Of a stretch of DNA of 64,000 nt, positions 1-8,706 are shown in pieces; position 1 is the first letter of the stretch, and the number at the start of each line of letters is the position of its first letter. Both the position numbers and the translations under genes were made by a program. Source of the DNA: Streptosporangium pseudovulgare (GTDB taxonomy: Bacteria > Actinomycetota > Actinomycetes > Streptosporangiales > Streptosporangiaceae). The stretch spans positions 1 to 64,000 of the forward strand of contig NZ_BMQJ01000028.1 in the NCBI RefSeq assembly GCF_014648055.1, read 5' to 3'. Under the pieces are notes generated by a model. That model searched no databases and had not been told where the DNA came from. It saw nothing but the letters and a program-made list of their open reading frames with translations.

Positions 1-434
1 CCTGGCGAGCACGGCTACGGGTCCGGAAACGAAGAGAGCCCGCCTGATCCACACGATCAGACGAGCACTCGTGACACATGATCAGGCCATCTCAAGAACA
101 GCCCGTGGTGGGGCCTAGGAGATTCGAACTCCTGACATCCTGCTTGCAGAGACGCACGCCGATCATGTTCGATCTGTGGAGACGCAGCTCACGGCACTGA
201 TCGCGTGTCCAGACACGACGGTAGCCTTGCTGAGGACGCTGCCGGCTCACAGGAATCCGCCACCGCACCCGCGCGCCTTCCGAGAGTGGGAGCTACCGGC
301 ATGGAGCCCCAGTGATCGCTTAAGGCCAGGCGCCCGCCTTCGCCCATGAACCGGCCGAAAGTATGATCTCGGACGCTGCGGACCCTGCTTTCGGCTGGTG
401 CCGTCCCCTGGGGGGTCGTACACGATGAAGCCCC
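1..434. other. Left edge, no gene recognised
   Basis: Apart from the tRNA-Ala 3' fragment at 106-148, I see no credible gene here. The open frames on the minus strand between about 189 and 900 run antisense to the DUF418 gene and lack family features. The sequence right of the fragment looks like eroded junction DNA of an integrated element. Confidence 0.5.
106..148 (-). repeat. att-like copy 1 of tRNA-Ala 3' end
   Basis: These 43 bases match the 3' part of the intact tRNA-Ala gene at 13197-13272, from the anticodon arm through the encoded CCA. I see one substitution, in the acceptor stem (G where the intact gene has A at the position complementary to U70). The D arm and 5' acceptor strand are absent, so it cannot be a functional tRNA. 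It is best read as the distal attachment site of an integrated element. Confidence 0.8.
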
Positions 435-1583
435 ATGCCACGCGAAGATCTCCCCCAGGAATCGCACCCCAAGGGCCCAGCCGGCCATCCCGGCCACCGT
501 CTCCCACACGACGGGTCCGCTACCGTCTCCCCCGATCGGCCCCAGACCACCGCGCCCGCATCCGGCCGGCCCCAGACCTCTGCGCTCTCCTCGGATCGGC
601 CCCAGACCTCTGCGCTCTCCCCGGGTCGGTCCCGGATCACCGCGCTCGACGTGCTGCGCGGGTTCGCGCTGTGCGAGATCCTTCTCGCCAACATCCAGCT
701 CATGGCCACCGGTGGCTCCGCCGTCGTGGCGCAGCCCATGGGCGACTGGGACCCCTGGCTCGGACTGCCGATCTTCTCCCTGCTGTTCGGCATCGGGTTC
801 GCGCTGCTGCTGGACTCCGCCGCGAGCCGCGTCCCCCGCCCACGCCTGGTCCTACTGCGCCGGCTTGGAACGCTGCTCGCGATCGGCCTCGTGCACATGC
901 TGTTATGGCCGGGCGAGATCCTGACCGACTACGCCGTCGTCGGCATACTGGTGCTGCTGCCCTCGACCTGGCTGCCGCGGTGGGCCACGGCCGGTCTCGC
1001 CGCCGCACTCATCCCGGCGGCGCTGATCTCCAGCGGGGGCGGGCCCCTGCTGATCGCAGGGCTGTTCCTGCTGGGCTCGGCGCTGGTCCGCTACGGAGTG
1101 ATCGAGCAGATCGAGCGCTCCACCCGAGGGCCGCTCCTGCTGGGCCTGGTCTTCGCGGCGGGACTGGCCTCTGCCCTGTGGGCACGGGACAGTATGCGGG
1201 CCGTGGGGGCCACGACGTACCTGTCTTCCGTGTCCAGCCTCGCCGATCTGCTGCTCGTCGGCGTGTACGTGTGTGGCCTGCTGGTCCTGCTCAGAACGCC
1301 GCTGCGACCGGCGCTGCGGTTCGTCTTCGCGCCGCTGGGCCGGATGGCACTGACCAATTATCTGACCGCCACACTCCTCGTTCTGGCGGCCGGTCACATC
1401 CTCGGCCTGCCGATCGGCCGGTCCTTGACGACGGCGTACTGGACCGCGGGAGCGATCCTCACGGCCCAGTGGCTGTTCTCCACCCTCTGGCTGCGCCGTT
1501 ACCGTCAGGGGCCCATCGAGTGGCTCTGGCGCTGGGCCACCTGGGCCCACCGCCCGCCCCTCGGCCGGGCCAGGACGTCATGA
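435..1583 (+). CDS. DUF418 family polytopic membrane protein
   Basis: A 382-residue membrane protein of the DUF418 family, whose function is unknown; members are sometimes linked to transport or acyl-transfer-like membrane folds. The diagnostic start of the conserved region, ITALDVLRGFAL, lies at about residues 65-76. It is followed by some eight hydrophobic segments and the typical C-terminal stretch GPIEWLWRWATW. The first ~65 residues are low-complexity and encoded by tandem 30-base repeats, so the true start is uncertain. There is no good ribosome-binding site before the ATG at 435, and a later start closer to the conserved region is possible. The gene lies inside the first att-bounded segment. 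Confidence 0.7.
   Translation: MPREDLPQESHPKGPAGHPGHRLPHDGSATVSPDRPQTTAPASGRPQTSALSSDRPQTSALSPGRSRITALDVLRGFALCEILLANIQLMATGGSAVVAQPMGDWDPWLGLPIFSLLFGIGFALLLDSAASRVPRPRLVLLRRLGTLLAIGLVHMLLWPGEILTDYAVVGILVLLPSTWLPRWATAGLAAALIPAALISSGGGPLLIAGLFLLGSALVRYGVIEQIERSTRGPLLLGLVFAAGLASALWARDSMRAVGATTYLSSVSSLADLLLVGVYVCGLLVLLRTPLRPALRFVFAPLGRMALTNYLTATLLVLAAGHILGLPIGRSLTTAYWTAGAILTAQWLFSTLWLRRYRQGPIEWLWRWATWAHRPPLGRARTS
534..651 (+). repeat. About four tandem 30-base repeats in DUF418 N-terminus
   Basis: Units starting near 534, 565, 594 and 624 share the core GGCCCCAGACCTCTGCGCTC or close variants. They encode repeats of a roughly ten-residue unit around RPQTSALS. The last, most diverged unit runs into the first conserved codons of the DUF418 domain, so the array lengthens the protein in frame. 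It probably arose by slipped duplication. Confidence 0.75.
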
Positions 1584-2118
1584 GCTCGGGGCCGACGTCG
1601 GTGATGACGACGTCGTCCTCCTGATCGGCGCCGCCGACCGCGCGCCGGAACAGCATCCCAAGCCCTCGGTGGTAACGGTGTTGATCATGGCGATCCGTTT
1701 GTCCAACAGGTGTTTCTCCACGTCTTCGGGCGGACGCCGGGCTCACGATCATGCTGTCACCGGCCGACGCTGCCAGCGGCTGAAAAGGGTTCACCACAGT
1801 GCCCGCGGCTTCGAGGCAGACCACGACCGTCTGGCTCGGTGCGCCGTACCGGGGAACGAGGCACGGCTCACCGATCGCCCCAAGCGCATGCGGTGGCCGG
1901 CCGCGCCGTGGCGATCGTAAGGGCCGCATCTGTGCGGCGGCGCGCTGCGCCGCCGCCTTGACACCCGTACGGTCCGGGTCCGGGTCCGGGTCCGGAGCAG
2001 CTTCTCGAACCGGACGGGGGGAGATGGTGCTCAACCCTCCCAAGTCACGGGCCGGCCGGCGGATCGTCGGCATCCCCTCCGGCGATCGTCCCGGCGCTCA
2101 TCGACCACCTGCCGGTGT
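1584..2118. other. Intergenic region with repeat remnants
   Basis: No gene is recognised. The region includes an R2-family palindrome (1895-1960) and four short GGGTCC-type tandem units (about 1971-1995). Minus-strand frames around 1640-1740 show codon-like stretches such as PEDVEKHLLDKR that soon break, which suggests a decayed gene I cannot identify. It separates two convergent genes. Confidence 0.4.
1895..1960. repeat. R2 palindromic repeat, partial copy
   Basis: Contains GGGCCGCATCTG followed by a GC-only hairpin of the form GGCGGCGCGCTGCGCCGCC and then CTTGAC. The same hairpin followed by (C)TTGAC or CTCGAC recurs at 12330-12355 and 5856-5880. It is one member of a dispersed intergenic repeat family in the island. 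Confidence 0.5.
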
Positions 2119-3015
2119 TCATCGCAGGGTGAGCGGAATCTCGGATTCGATGCGGGTCAGCTTCGCCGGGTTGCGGACGTAGTAGAGGCCGCTGATGCGA
2201 GCGTCCTCGACACGGATCACAACCACGCCGTCGATCTCGCCGTCCACGCGGAGAACGAGTGCCGGGCTGCCGTTGACCGCGGTGAGCTCACCGGTGAGAG
2301 AGACTCCGGCCTTGCCGATGCCACTGACGATGAAGCGGGCCACCTTGTCGGCGCTGATGACGGGCCGCGGTGCGGCCTGCTTGACGCCGCCGCCGTCGCT
2401 CACCAGGACGACCTCCGGGGCGAGCACGTCGAGCAGGCCCTGCAGGTCCCCGGATTCGAGTGCGCGCCGGAACGACTCCAGAGCCGCCCGGGTCTCACCG
2501 GAGGAAACCGCCTCGCGAGGGCGGCGGGCATCGACGTGCCGCCGGGCGCGGTACGCGATCTGGCGGACGGCCGCGGGGCTCTTACCGACGGCGGCCGCGA
2601 TCTCGTCATAGCCGATATCGAATGCCTCACGCAGCACGAAGACGGCGCGCTCGGTCGGCGACAGTGTCTCCAGGACGAGCATGAGCGCCATCGACACGCT
2701 CTCGGCGAGCTCTACGTCCTGGGCCACGTCCGGCGCGGTGAGCAGCGGCTCGGGCAGCCAGGGGCCGACATAAGCCTCCTTACGGCTCTTCATGCTGCGC
2801 AGGCGGTTGAGCGACTGCCGGGTGGTGATCCGGATCAGGTAGGCGCGCTGGTCCTGCACCTGTGCCAGGTCGACCTTGACCCATCGCAGCCAGGTCTCCT
2901 GCAGGACGTCTTCGGCGTCGGCCGCCGATCCGAGCATCTCGTAGGCGACGGTGAACAGCAGGTTGCGGTAGGCGAGGAAAGTCTCGGTCGCCGCGTTGGT
3001 GGCGTGGTCGCTCAT
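2119..3015 (-). CDS. sigJ: ECF41-type RNA polymerase sigma factor (SigJ-like)
   Basis: A 298-residue sigma factor that directs RNA polymerase to a dedicated promoter class. Sigma region 2 is at about residues 10-75 (SAADAEDVLQETWLRW) and region 4 at about 115-165, with a helix-turn-helix around DEIAAAVGKSPAAVRQ. A SnoaL-like C-terminal extension includes the NGSPAL motif near residue 250. In ECF41 factors this extension takes the place of a separate anti-sigma factor and modulates activity; that is family knowledge. The ATG at 3015 has an AGGAGAAG ribosome-binding site. The SDR gene just upstream on the same strand is the likely target or partner, since ECF41 genes often sit beside oxidoreductases. 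Confidence 0.85.
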   Translation of the reverse strand: MSDHATNAATETFLAYRNLLFTVAYEMLGSAADAEDVLQETWLRWVKVDLAQVQDQRAYLIRITTRQSLNRLRSMKSRKEAYVGPWLPEPLLTAPDVAQDVELAESVSMALMLVLETLSPTERAVFVLREAFDIGYDEIAAAVGKSPAAVRQIAYRARRHVDARRPREAVSSGETRAALESFRRALESGDLQGLLDVLAPEVVLVSDGGGVKQAAPRPVISADKVARFIVSGIGKAGVSLTGELTAVNGSPALVLRVDGEIDGVVVIRVEDARISGLYYVRNPAKLTRIESEIPLTLR

Positions 3016-3248
3016 GTCTCGGGGCTTCTCCTTGGTGGCCGGGCCGGCCGTTCAGCGGCGGCCGACGCCTCACCGCACCTGACCGGCATCGCCTGCAACG
3101 CTTCGGGCAGGACGATGTCCTGGCTGATCAGTCAGCTTGCAGAGATGACGGTGTGCGGTCCATGCTCCCATTCCGCAGGCCGGCGCCCCGAGCTTGAGGC
3201 CGGCTTCAAAGCCGCTTCGGCTCAGGGCTCGGAAAGCTCGGACCGGGG

Positions 3249-4100
3249 TTACCGATCTGCTCGATCGAGGTCGCCGTGAGCCTGGGCCGACAGGTCCTGC
3301 CAGTCGGCCCACAGCTTGAGCCGGTCAGCGTAGGCCTGCTGGATCATCGGGTAGAAGCCCTGGCCGAACAGGATCCGCAGCGGTGGGTTGTCGGAGTCCA
3401 CCAGCTTGAGCAGCGCCTGGGCGGCGGCGGCCGGATCGCCGGCGGGCTGCTTCCCGGCGATCGCGCCCAGGCGCCGGCGCAGGCCGTCGTAGGCCGGGTC
3501 GGGCTGAGCCACGTGGCCGTTGTCGAGCGGGTTGGGGTTCTTGCCGGAGCGGGTGGCGAAGCCGCCGGGCTCGATGATGGTCACCTTGACGCCGAACTCG
3601 GCGGCCTCGCCGGCGAGGGCCTCGTTCAGGCCCTCAAGAGCCCACTTGGAGGCGTGGTAGGCGCCGCCAAGCGGCATGGCGATGAGACCGGCGGCCGAGG
3701 ACAGCTGGATGATGTGCCCCGAGCGCTGCTCGCGCAGATACGGCAGCGCGGCCTGGATCACCCACACCGCGCCGAACAGGTTGGTCTCCATCTGGTCGCG
3801 CAGATCCTGCTCGGTCAGCTCCTCGACCGCACCGACCTGGGCGTAGCCGGCGTTGTTCACGATGACGTCGAGCCGGCCGAAGTGCTCCCTGGCCCGCTTC
3901 ACGCTCTCGAAGACCGCGGCCCTGTCGGTCACGTCCATCTCCAGCGGGAGCACCGCCTCGCCGTGGGCGGCGACCAGTTCGTCAAAGCCTGCGGTGCTGC
4001 GGGCGGTCGCGGCCACCCTGTCACCGCGCGACAGGGCGGCCTCGACGAAGTCACGGCCGAGGCCGCGCGACGAGCCGGTGACGAACCAGACCTTGCTCAT
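3249..4100 (-). CDS. Short-chain dehydrogenase/reductase (SDR)
   Basis: A 283-residue classical SDR oxidoreductase using NAD(P)H, substrate unknown. It shows the TGSSRGLG cofactor loop (residues 8-15), NNAG (82-85), active-site Ser near 134 and the YHASK catalytic Tyr148/Lys152 pair. I start it at ATG 4100, which has GGAAAG upstream; an in-frame upstream extension to 4169 has no site and no family similarity. It precedes the ECF41 sigma gene on the same strand with a 233-base gap, so it may be co-regulated with it. The wide gap leaves room for a separate sigma promoter. Confidence 0.85.
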   Translation of the reverse strand: MSKVWFVTGSSRGLGRDFVEAALSRGDRVAATARSTAGFDELVAAHGEAVLPLEMDVTDRAAVFESVKRAREHFGRLDVIVNNAGYAQVGAVEELTEQDLRDQMETNLFGAVWVIQAALPYLREQRSGHIIQLSSAAGLIAMPLGGAYHASKWALEGLNEALAGEAAEFGVKVTIIEPGGFATRSGKNPNPLDNGHVAQPDPAYDGLRRRLGAIAGKQPAGDPAAAAQALLKLVDSDNPPLRILFGQGFYPMIQQAYADRLKLWADWQDLSAQAHGDLDRADR

Positions 4101-4564
4101 GATGTCTTTCCGTTCTGCGGTGGCGGCATTCCAAGATCGGCTCCTGGTTACCGCTGTCTGCTGTTTCACCCCCTAGGACACGCGACCCGACGAAGATGTA
4201 ACACCCACCGAATGTGACCTACGTCTCTCCCGCGCTCACGCGAAGACCGGCTCATACACCACTTCGCTGGACGTGACCCTGTGGCGTGGAGGCGTCGCCG
4301 AAGGGACATCGCGTTGGTGCAGGTCTTTCCGCCGTTGACGATGTGATCGTCTATGACCTTCCAGAGATCTTCCACGGGCGCGTCCTCTCGGACATCAGCT
4401 CGGGAAGTGCGTGGATCACGCCTTGTAGGGCGGCTTACCTGGGCGTTCGGCCGGTCGTGAGTGACCGTGGCCGGCCCCTCGTCACCCTGCTCTAACGGCA
4501 CAACGATCAAAGCTCTGGATCGGCCCGACGACGGACTCGGCGGCGATGGCTCGGAGTCGCTCGA
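4101..4564. other. Intergenic region carrying repeat family R1 copy A
   Basis: No convincing gene is present. The segment 4395-4494 aligns by eye with 11345-11450, sharing a core around GTGACCGTGG followed by CCCCTC(G/A)TCACC. It runs on into the R1 hairpin motif at 4563-4607. The 114-codon minus frame covering 4166-4510 and the 69-codon plus frame at 4286 both look like products of this repeat rather than genes. Confidence 0.5.
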
Positions 4565-4607
4565 TCACCCCGGAGTCGCGGCGCTCCCGCCGGAGGCGTC
4601 GGAGTCC
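4563..4607. repeat. R1 hairpin repeat, copy A
   Basis: Shows GATCACCCCGGAG followed by CTCCCGCCGGAGGC, the most diverged of four R1 copies (others at 5534-5566, 8672-8706, 11713-11747). Read on the minus strand, GCCTCCGGCGGGAGC can fold into a short hairpin. It overlaps the last ~14 codons of the gene at 4565-5173, so that gene's C-terminus is encoded by the repeat. Confidence 0.6.
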
Positions 4608-5173
4608 ATGGGGAGCGTTCGGCAGGTGGGTCGAGCCGCCCCCAGTCTCCGGGCACTGGCCGGGGACAGGGTCATGGGGGTGACCCATCCCTGCCGCGTC
4701 AGGACGACTTGGGCCGGCAGCGGAGTGACCGGGTAGACCTCGATGCCGTGTGCCCAGTTCGTGAGCAGTCCTTCGGTGCCGCTGGAGTCGGCCAGAACGA
4801 TTGAGACGGGCTGGCCGTCCCTGGCCCAGGCGTTCCAGATCGCCCAGCCTTCGGGCTGAGCCTCGACTCCCAGGCGGGCGCAGATCTCGGTGTAGCTCTC
4901 TTCCATGCCGGCGGGGACGGCATGCGGCCGGAGGATGACGACCCCGGCGAGTTTCATGGGCGGAAGCTCTCCGTCGAGGCAGCCGTCCCCGTCGAAGTGA
5001 TGGTGACGGAGTTGACGGGCCATTTCGATCACTGCTCGCCGAAGGGGAGTGGCTTCATCGGAGACGCCGGTGAGGACGAGCCATCCTTCGCCGTCTGCCG
5101 CGTCGACGATGGCGCGCGCCAGGTGCTCGATGTGACGGAGGTATTCGGTCTCGCTGAGATCGGTTCGGGACAC
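4565..5173 (-). CDS. Hypothetical protein, 202 residues
   Basis: I do not recognise a family. The frame has strong actinomycete codon bias and a globular, soluble-looking composition (for example YLRHIEHLARAIVDAADGEGW and SYTEICARLGVEAQPEGW), with no signal peptide or membrane segment. The GTG at 5173 follows an in-frame stop by a few codons, so either this is the start or an upstream part was lost. There is no clear ribosome-binding site. The final residues (SDASGGSAATPG) come from the R1 repeat, suggesting the native stop was replaced. It may be an intact orphan or a truncated gene. Confidence 0.5.
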   Translation of the reverse strand: MSRTDLSETEYLRHIEHLARAIVDAADGEGWLVLTGVSDEATPLRRAVIEMARQLRHHHFDGDGCLDGELPPMKLAGVVILRPHAVPAGMEESYTEICARLGVEAQPEGWAIWNAWARDGQPVSIVLADSSGTEGLLTNWAHGIEVYPVTPLPAQVVLTRQGWVTPMTLSPASARRLGAARPTCRTLPMDSDASGGSAATPG

Positions 5174-5533
5174 CGCGACAGTGTGGCATCAGGTCGTGCG
5201 CTTGAGCATGTGGGTCACCCGGCCGACCGGAAGTCGTCGGCCTCCTGGCGTGGAGCCGGTGACGGGATTCGGATCATGCGCGTACACGCACACTTCTCCC
5301 GCCGGACCTTCCCGTCTGCCTCGTCCCACCCGGAGGGGCAACAGCTCGGGGACGGAGGGTCAAGGCCGTCTTCGCGTGTACCTCAACCGGCAGACGTTCC
5401 TCGGCCATCGGACGCCAGTGGTCGCAGACGGCCTTGAACCGGAGGAGTCGAGATGCTGGGCTTGCCTGGGACGTGGCAGACGGGAAGATCAGACCCCACC
5501 TCAGCCCACTGCGGCTCCGCGATCGGCAGTCGC
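5174..5533. other. Intergenic region, no gene recognised
   Basis: The frames here lack codon bias or family features. The part from about 5480 (ACGGGAAGATCAG followed by CACCTCA) resembles 11656-11685, so the R1 repeat unit may extend upstream of its hairpin in this copy too. Confidence 0.4.
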
Positions 5534-5566
5534 GATCATCCCGGAGCGGGGCCCCCGCCGGAGGCG
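5534..5566. repeat. R1 hairpin repeat, copy B
   Basis: GATCATCCCGGAGCGGG runs directly into GCCCCCGCCGGAGGC. On the minus strand it begins one base after the stop codon of the 34-residue membrane peptide gene, in a position suited to a transcription terminator or a mRNA-end stem. Confidence 0.65.
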
Positions 5567-5671
5567 TCAGCTTCGAAAGAGGCGGAAAAGCGCGATGGCT
5601 ATCACGACGGGGATGACGATCGCCGCTACGAGCACGAGAAGAAGGAAGATCCCGAACGGAGAGTAGATCAC
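5567..5671 (-). CDS. 34-residue single-pass membrane peptide
   Basis: A tiny open frame with a GTG start at 5671 and an AGGAG site six bases upstream. The peptide begins MIYSPFGIFLLLVLVAAIV, continues hydrophobic to about residue 28, and ends in the basic tail FRLFRS. It therefore looks like one transmembrane helix with a cytoplasmic positive end. I know no named family for it. Support comes from the good ribosome-binding site, hydrophobic coherence and a stop exactly at the boundary of the R1 repeat. It could be a membrane-damaging toxin-like or regulatory peptide, but nothing in the sequence shows which. Neighbours are repeats and gene fragments. Confidence 0.55.
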   Translation of the reverse strand: MIYSPFGIFLLLVLVAAIVIPVVIAIALFRLFRS

Positions 5672-5695
5672 GGTCTGCTCCTGTCGACAGGCTGA

Positions 5696-6055
<360 letters not shown>

Positions 6056-6113
6056 TGCGTTGATCGTTTACTCTCACAATGGACCGTAAAGTCCTTAAAG
6101 GGAGGATGTGGCC

Positions 6114-8252
6114 ATGCCGGACCTCGCACCCTTGCGGCCCGGGGACCCCGAGCGGGTAGGGGAGTACCGGCTTGCCGGACGGCTCGGGGAAGGCGGCCAG
6201 GGAACGGTATTCCTCGGGGTGTCGCCCACGGGCGCCCGCGTCGCGGTCAAGTTGCTCCGTGCCGACCTCGCGCAGGACGAGAAGGCGCTGGAGCGCTTCG
6301 TCCGCGAGGTCAGCACAACTCGGCGGGTCGCGCCGTTCTGTACCGCCGCGGTGATCGACACCGGTGTCGATCAACATCGGCCCTACACCATCAGCGAATA
6401 CATCGACGGCCCGACGCTGGACGCCGTCGTGGCCACCGAGGGACCTCGCGAGGGCTCGGCCCTGCACCGCCTGGCGATCGGCACCGTCACCGCGCTGGTC
6501 GCGATCCACCAGGCCGGGATCGTGCACCGCGACTTCAAGCCGTCCAACGTGCTCCTCGCCCCCGACGGCCCCCGGGTGATCGACTTTGGCATCGCCAAAG
6601 CACTCGACCGGACTTCCACGCTGACCAAGGCCACGATCGGCACCCCCTCGTACATGACCCCCGAGCATTTGTCGGGGGAGAAAGTCGGATCGTCGGCCGA
6701 CATGTTCGCCTGGGGCTGCACCATGGTCTTCGCGGCCACCGGCCGGCCGCCGTTCGGCACGGACAGCCTGCCCGCCATCTTCAACCGGATCATCAACCTG
6801 GAGCCCGACCTGCGGGCGATCACCGATCCAGCGCTGCGTGAGCTGGTGGGACAGTGCCTGGCGAAGGACGCCGCCCTGCGCCCCTCGGCGGAGGAGGCGC
6901 TGCTGCGACTGCTCGGCCACGCCAGCGGCGCGTCGTCGCCCACCGCGCCTCGTGGCATCCTCGCCGAGGGCTCGGCCGCCGCCGCGCAACCGGCGGGTTC
7001 CGACGTTCACTCCTCTCACCGGCAGGCCGGGCCGGGCCATCCGCAGCGGGGGCCGAGCCATCGGCAGGCGGTCTCGCAGCTCCACGGCGGCCCCCTGGAC
7101 CATCCCTCCTCGCTCCCCTCGCCGTACCCGGCGGAGGGAGCGGCCAGGCGCGGACGCGGGGTCCGGCTTTCGATCGGGGCGGGGCTTGCGGTCACGCTCG
7201 CCACGGCCGCCGGGATCGCGCTGGCGTCACGCGGCGCCAAGCCCGACCGGGTCGTGTCCGCTCAGACGACCGGCACTCAGCAGGCCGCCACCTCCCAGCC
7301 GGGCGGCCCCACCTCCACGCCCATGATCTCCGCCCTGCCCCAGGCAACCAGGACGATCAAGCTCCCCGACGGCTCGATCACGCTCTACGAGAATGACGAC
7401 GACCCGCTCAAGCTGAACTCCTACAGCACGGACCGGGGTGAGAACCTCTACGTCCGCACCCCCGGCACCGGAGACTTCATCAAGAACGACCGGTACATCC
7501 ATTACACGGTGAACGCCTCTGGTACCCAGGCGCTGGCCACCGACAGGCTCTACGACGGCGACCACTACTCCGTCGTCTCCGTCGTCGACCGACGGCCGGG
7601 CTCGGCGAAAAAGACCAAGATCAGGATCGCCAAGACGCCGGTCTACCCATTCGAGCCCGAGTGGTCCCCGGACGGCACGCACGGCCTGACGACGCTGTAC
7701 GAGGTGGGCGGGGGCACCAATGAGACAGAGCCCTACACGTTCAAGAAGTACGGCTACGCGATCATCGACATCGCCGGGAAGAAAGCCGACATCGTCCGGG
7801 TCAAGAGGAATGACGAGAGCACAGGAAGTTATTTCTGGAGAAGGGACGGCCAGGCGATCGGCACCTGGGTGCTGACCGACAAGACCGCGCACATCCGTTT
7901 CTACGACCTGCGGGGCACCGTGCTGCAAAATCTGCCGGACATCGGCATCCCGCTCAGTGAGGGTGGCGAGAGCCTCTCCCCATCGGGCACGTCACTCGTG
8001 ACGTACTGCAGGGGAACCCCGGAGGAGGTCTGCGTCCGCTCAACCGACGCCGACCTGGAGGCCCAGATCAGGGTCCCGTTCGATACCAGGTGGTTCATCG
8101 GCTGGTACGACGATCGGCACATCGCCGGCTGGCGGCGCAAGGGCGGCGGGTACGAGGCGGTAGTGATCGACTTTGAAGGGCAGGTGAAACGAGTGCTCGC
8201 CGACGCCAAGGAGGACGAGAAAAAGACCATGCGCTTCTCAAGAGGACGCTGA
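6114..8252 (+). CDS. Transmembrane Ser/Thr protein kinase with extracytoplasmic beta-propeller-like domain
   Basis: A 712-residue Hanks-type kinase. The cytoplasmic catalytic domain has glycine loop LGEGGQGTV (24-32), Lys46, HRDFKPSN (138-145, Asp140) and DFG (157-159). HRD Arg139 is followed by Phe rather than Leu. A linker (about 270-345) leads to a membrane helix (about 352-372). The remainder carries WSPDG- and SPSG-type motifs typical of TolB/WD-like blades, so it probably senses a ligand outside the cell. ATG 6114 is chosen over the in-frame GTG at 6108 because GGGAGG ends eight bases before it. It stands alone in the att-bounded segment. Substrates are unknown. Confidence 0.85.
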   Translation: MPDLAPLRPGDPERVGEYRLAGRLGEGGQGTVFLGVSPTGARVAVKLLRADLAQDEKALERFVREVSTTRRVAPFCTAAVIDTGVDQHRPYTISEYIDGPTLDAVVATEGPREGSALHRLAIGTVTALVAIHQAGIVHRDFKPSNVLLAPDGPRVIDFGIAKALDRTSTLTKATIGTPSYMTPEHLSGEKVGSSADMFAWGCTMVFAATGRPPFGTDSLPAIFNRIINLEPDLRAITDPALRELVGQCLAKDAALRPSAEEALLRLLGHASGASSPTAPRGILAEGSAAAAQPAGSDVHSSHRQAGPGHPQRGPSHRQAVSQLHGGPLDHPSSLPSPYPAEGAARRGRGVRLSIGAGLAVTLATAAGIALASRGAKPDRVVSAQTTGTQQAATSQPGGPTSTPMISALPQATRTIKLPDGSITLYENDDDPLKLNSYSTDRGENLYVRTPGTGDFIKNDRYIHYTVNASGTQALATDRLYDGDHYSVVSVVDRRPGSAKKTKIRIAKTPVYPFEPEWSPDGTHGLTTLYEVGGGTNETEPYTFKKYGYAIIDIAGKKADIVRVKRNDESTGSYFWRRDGQAIGTWVLTDKTAHIRFYDLRGTVLQNLPDIGIPLSEGGESLSPSGTSLVTYCRGTPEEVCVRSTDADLEAQIRVPFDTRWFIGWYDDRHIAGWRRKGGGYEAVVIDFEGQVKRVLADAKEDEKKTMRFSRGR

Positions 8253-8467
8253 CGTGTGGGAGTGGGCCTACGCCGGGGGTCTCTTACTCAGGTCGCGACC
8301 GAGATAATCGAGTGGATGCGCGAGGCAGCTCCTGTTGCGACAATCGGGCACAGGAGAGACGGGGCATGAGGGCACCGGTTAACACCATTAAGCCCTTTTC
8401 ATCCCTATGGCACCGGCTGATGCGTTCCGGAATTCATAGAGATCCGGAGTACACCACTCCGACGTGG

Positions 8468-8511
8468 GGTGGAGCCTAGGAGATTCGAACTCCTGACATC
8501 CTGCTTGCAAA
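8468..8511 (-). repeat. att-like copy 2 of tRNA-Ala 3' end
   Basis: Forty-four bases identical to 13198-13241 inside the intact tRNA-Ala gene; identity stops within the anticodon loop. It marks the junction between the two island segments and would be the attR of the right-hand element or a shared junction of both. Confidence 0.85.
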
Positions 8512-8706
8512 TCGGCCCGATCTTCGGGCACAACCACCTCGGCCTGCGCTGAGGGCGGTCCGCGAGTGTCCGTGATCGACCGCTGCTCACCGCCCTTAAT
8601 GGCCCGCTAATGACCCGACGAGCAGTCGGCGGTCTGGTGTTTCTCGCACGACGCGCGCACCTCACCCGTCTGATCATCTCAGAGCCTGAGGCCCCCGCCG
8701 GAGGCT
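8512..8706. repeat. R1 repeat region, copy C with junction DNA
   Basis: Directly abuts att copy 2. The block with TTAATGGCCCGCTAATG (about 8595) and GTGTTTCTCGCACGACGCGC (about 8636) aligns with 11450-11500. The R1 core GATCATC at 8672-8678 and GCCCCCGCCGGAGGC at 8691-8705 follows. The hairpin part lies inside the last codons of the acetyltransferase gene. Confidence 0.6.

Noticed and set aside
1459-2073. A 204-codon minus frame with phrases like DVEKHLLDKR in a neighbouring frame
   Set aside because: The coding-like stretch is short and broken across frames. It may be a relic, but I cannot name the family, so it is mentioned only in the intergenic entry.
4188-4219. ECF41-like promoter (GGTCACA and CGTC on the minus strand) before the SDR gene
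   Set aside because: The two elements are about 21 bases apart, which I believe is longer than the usual spacing, so I do not annotate it.
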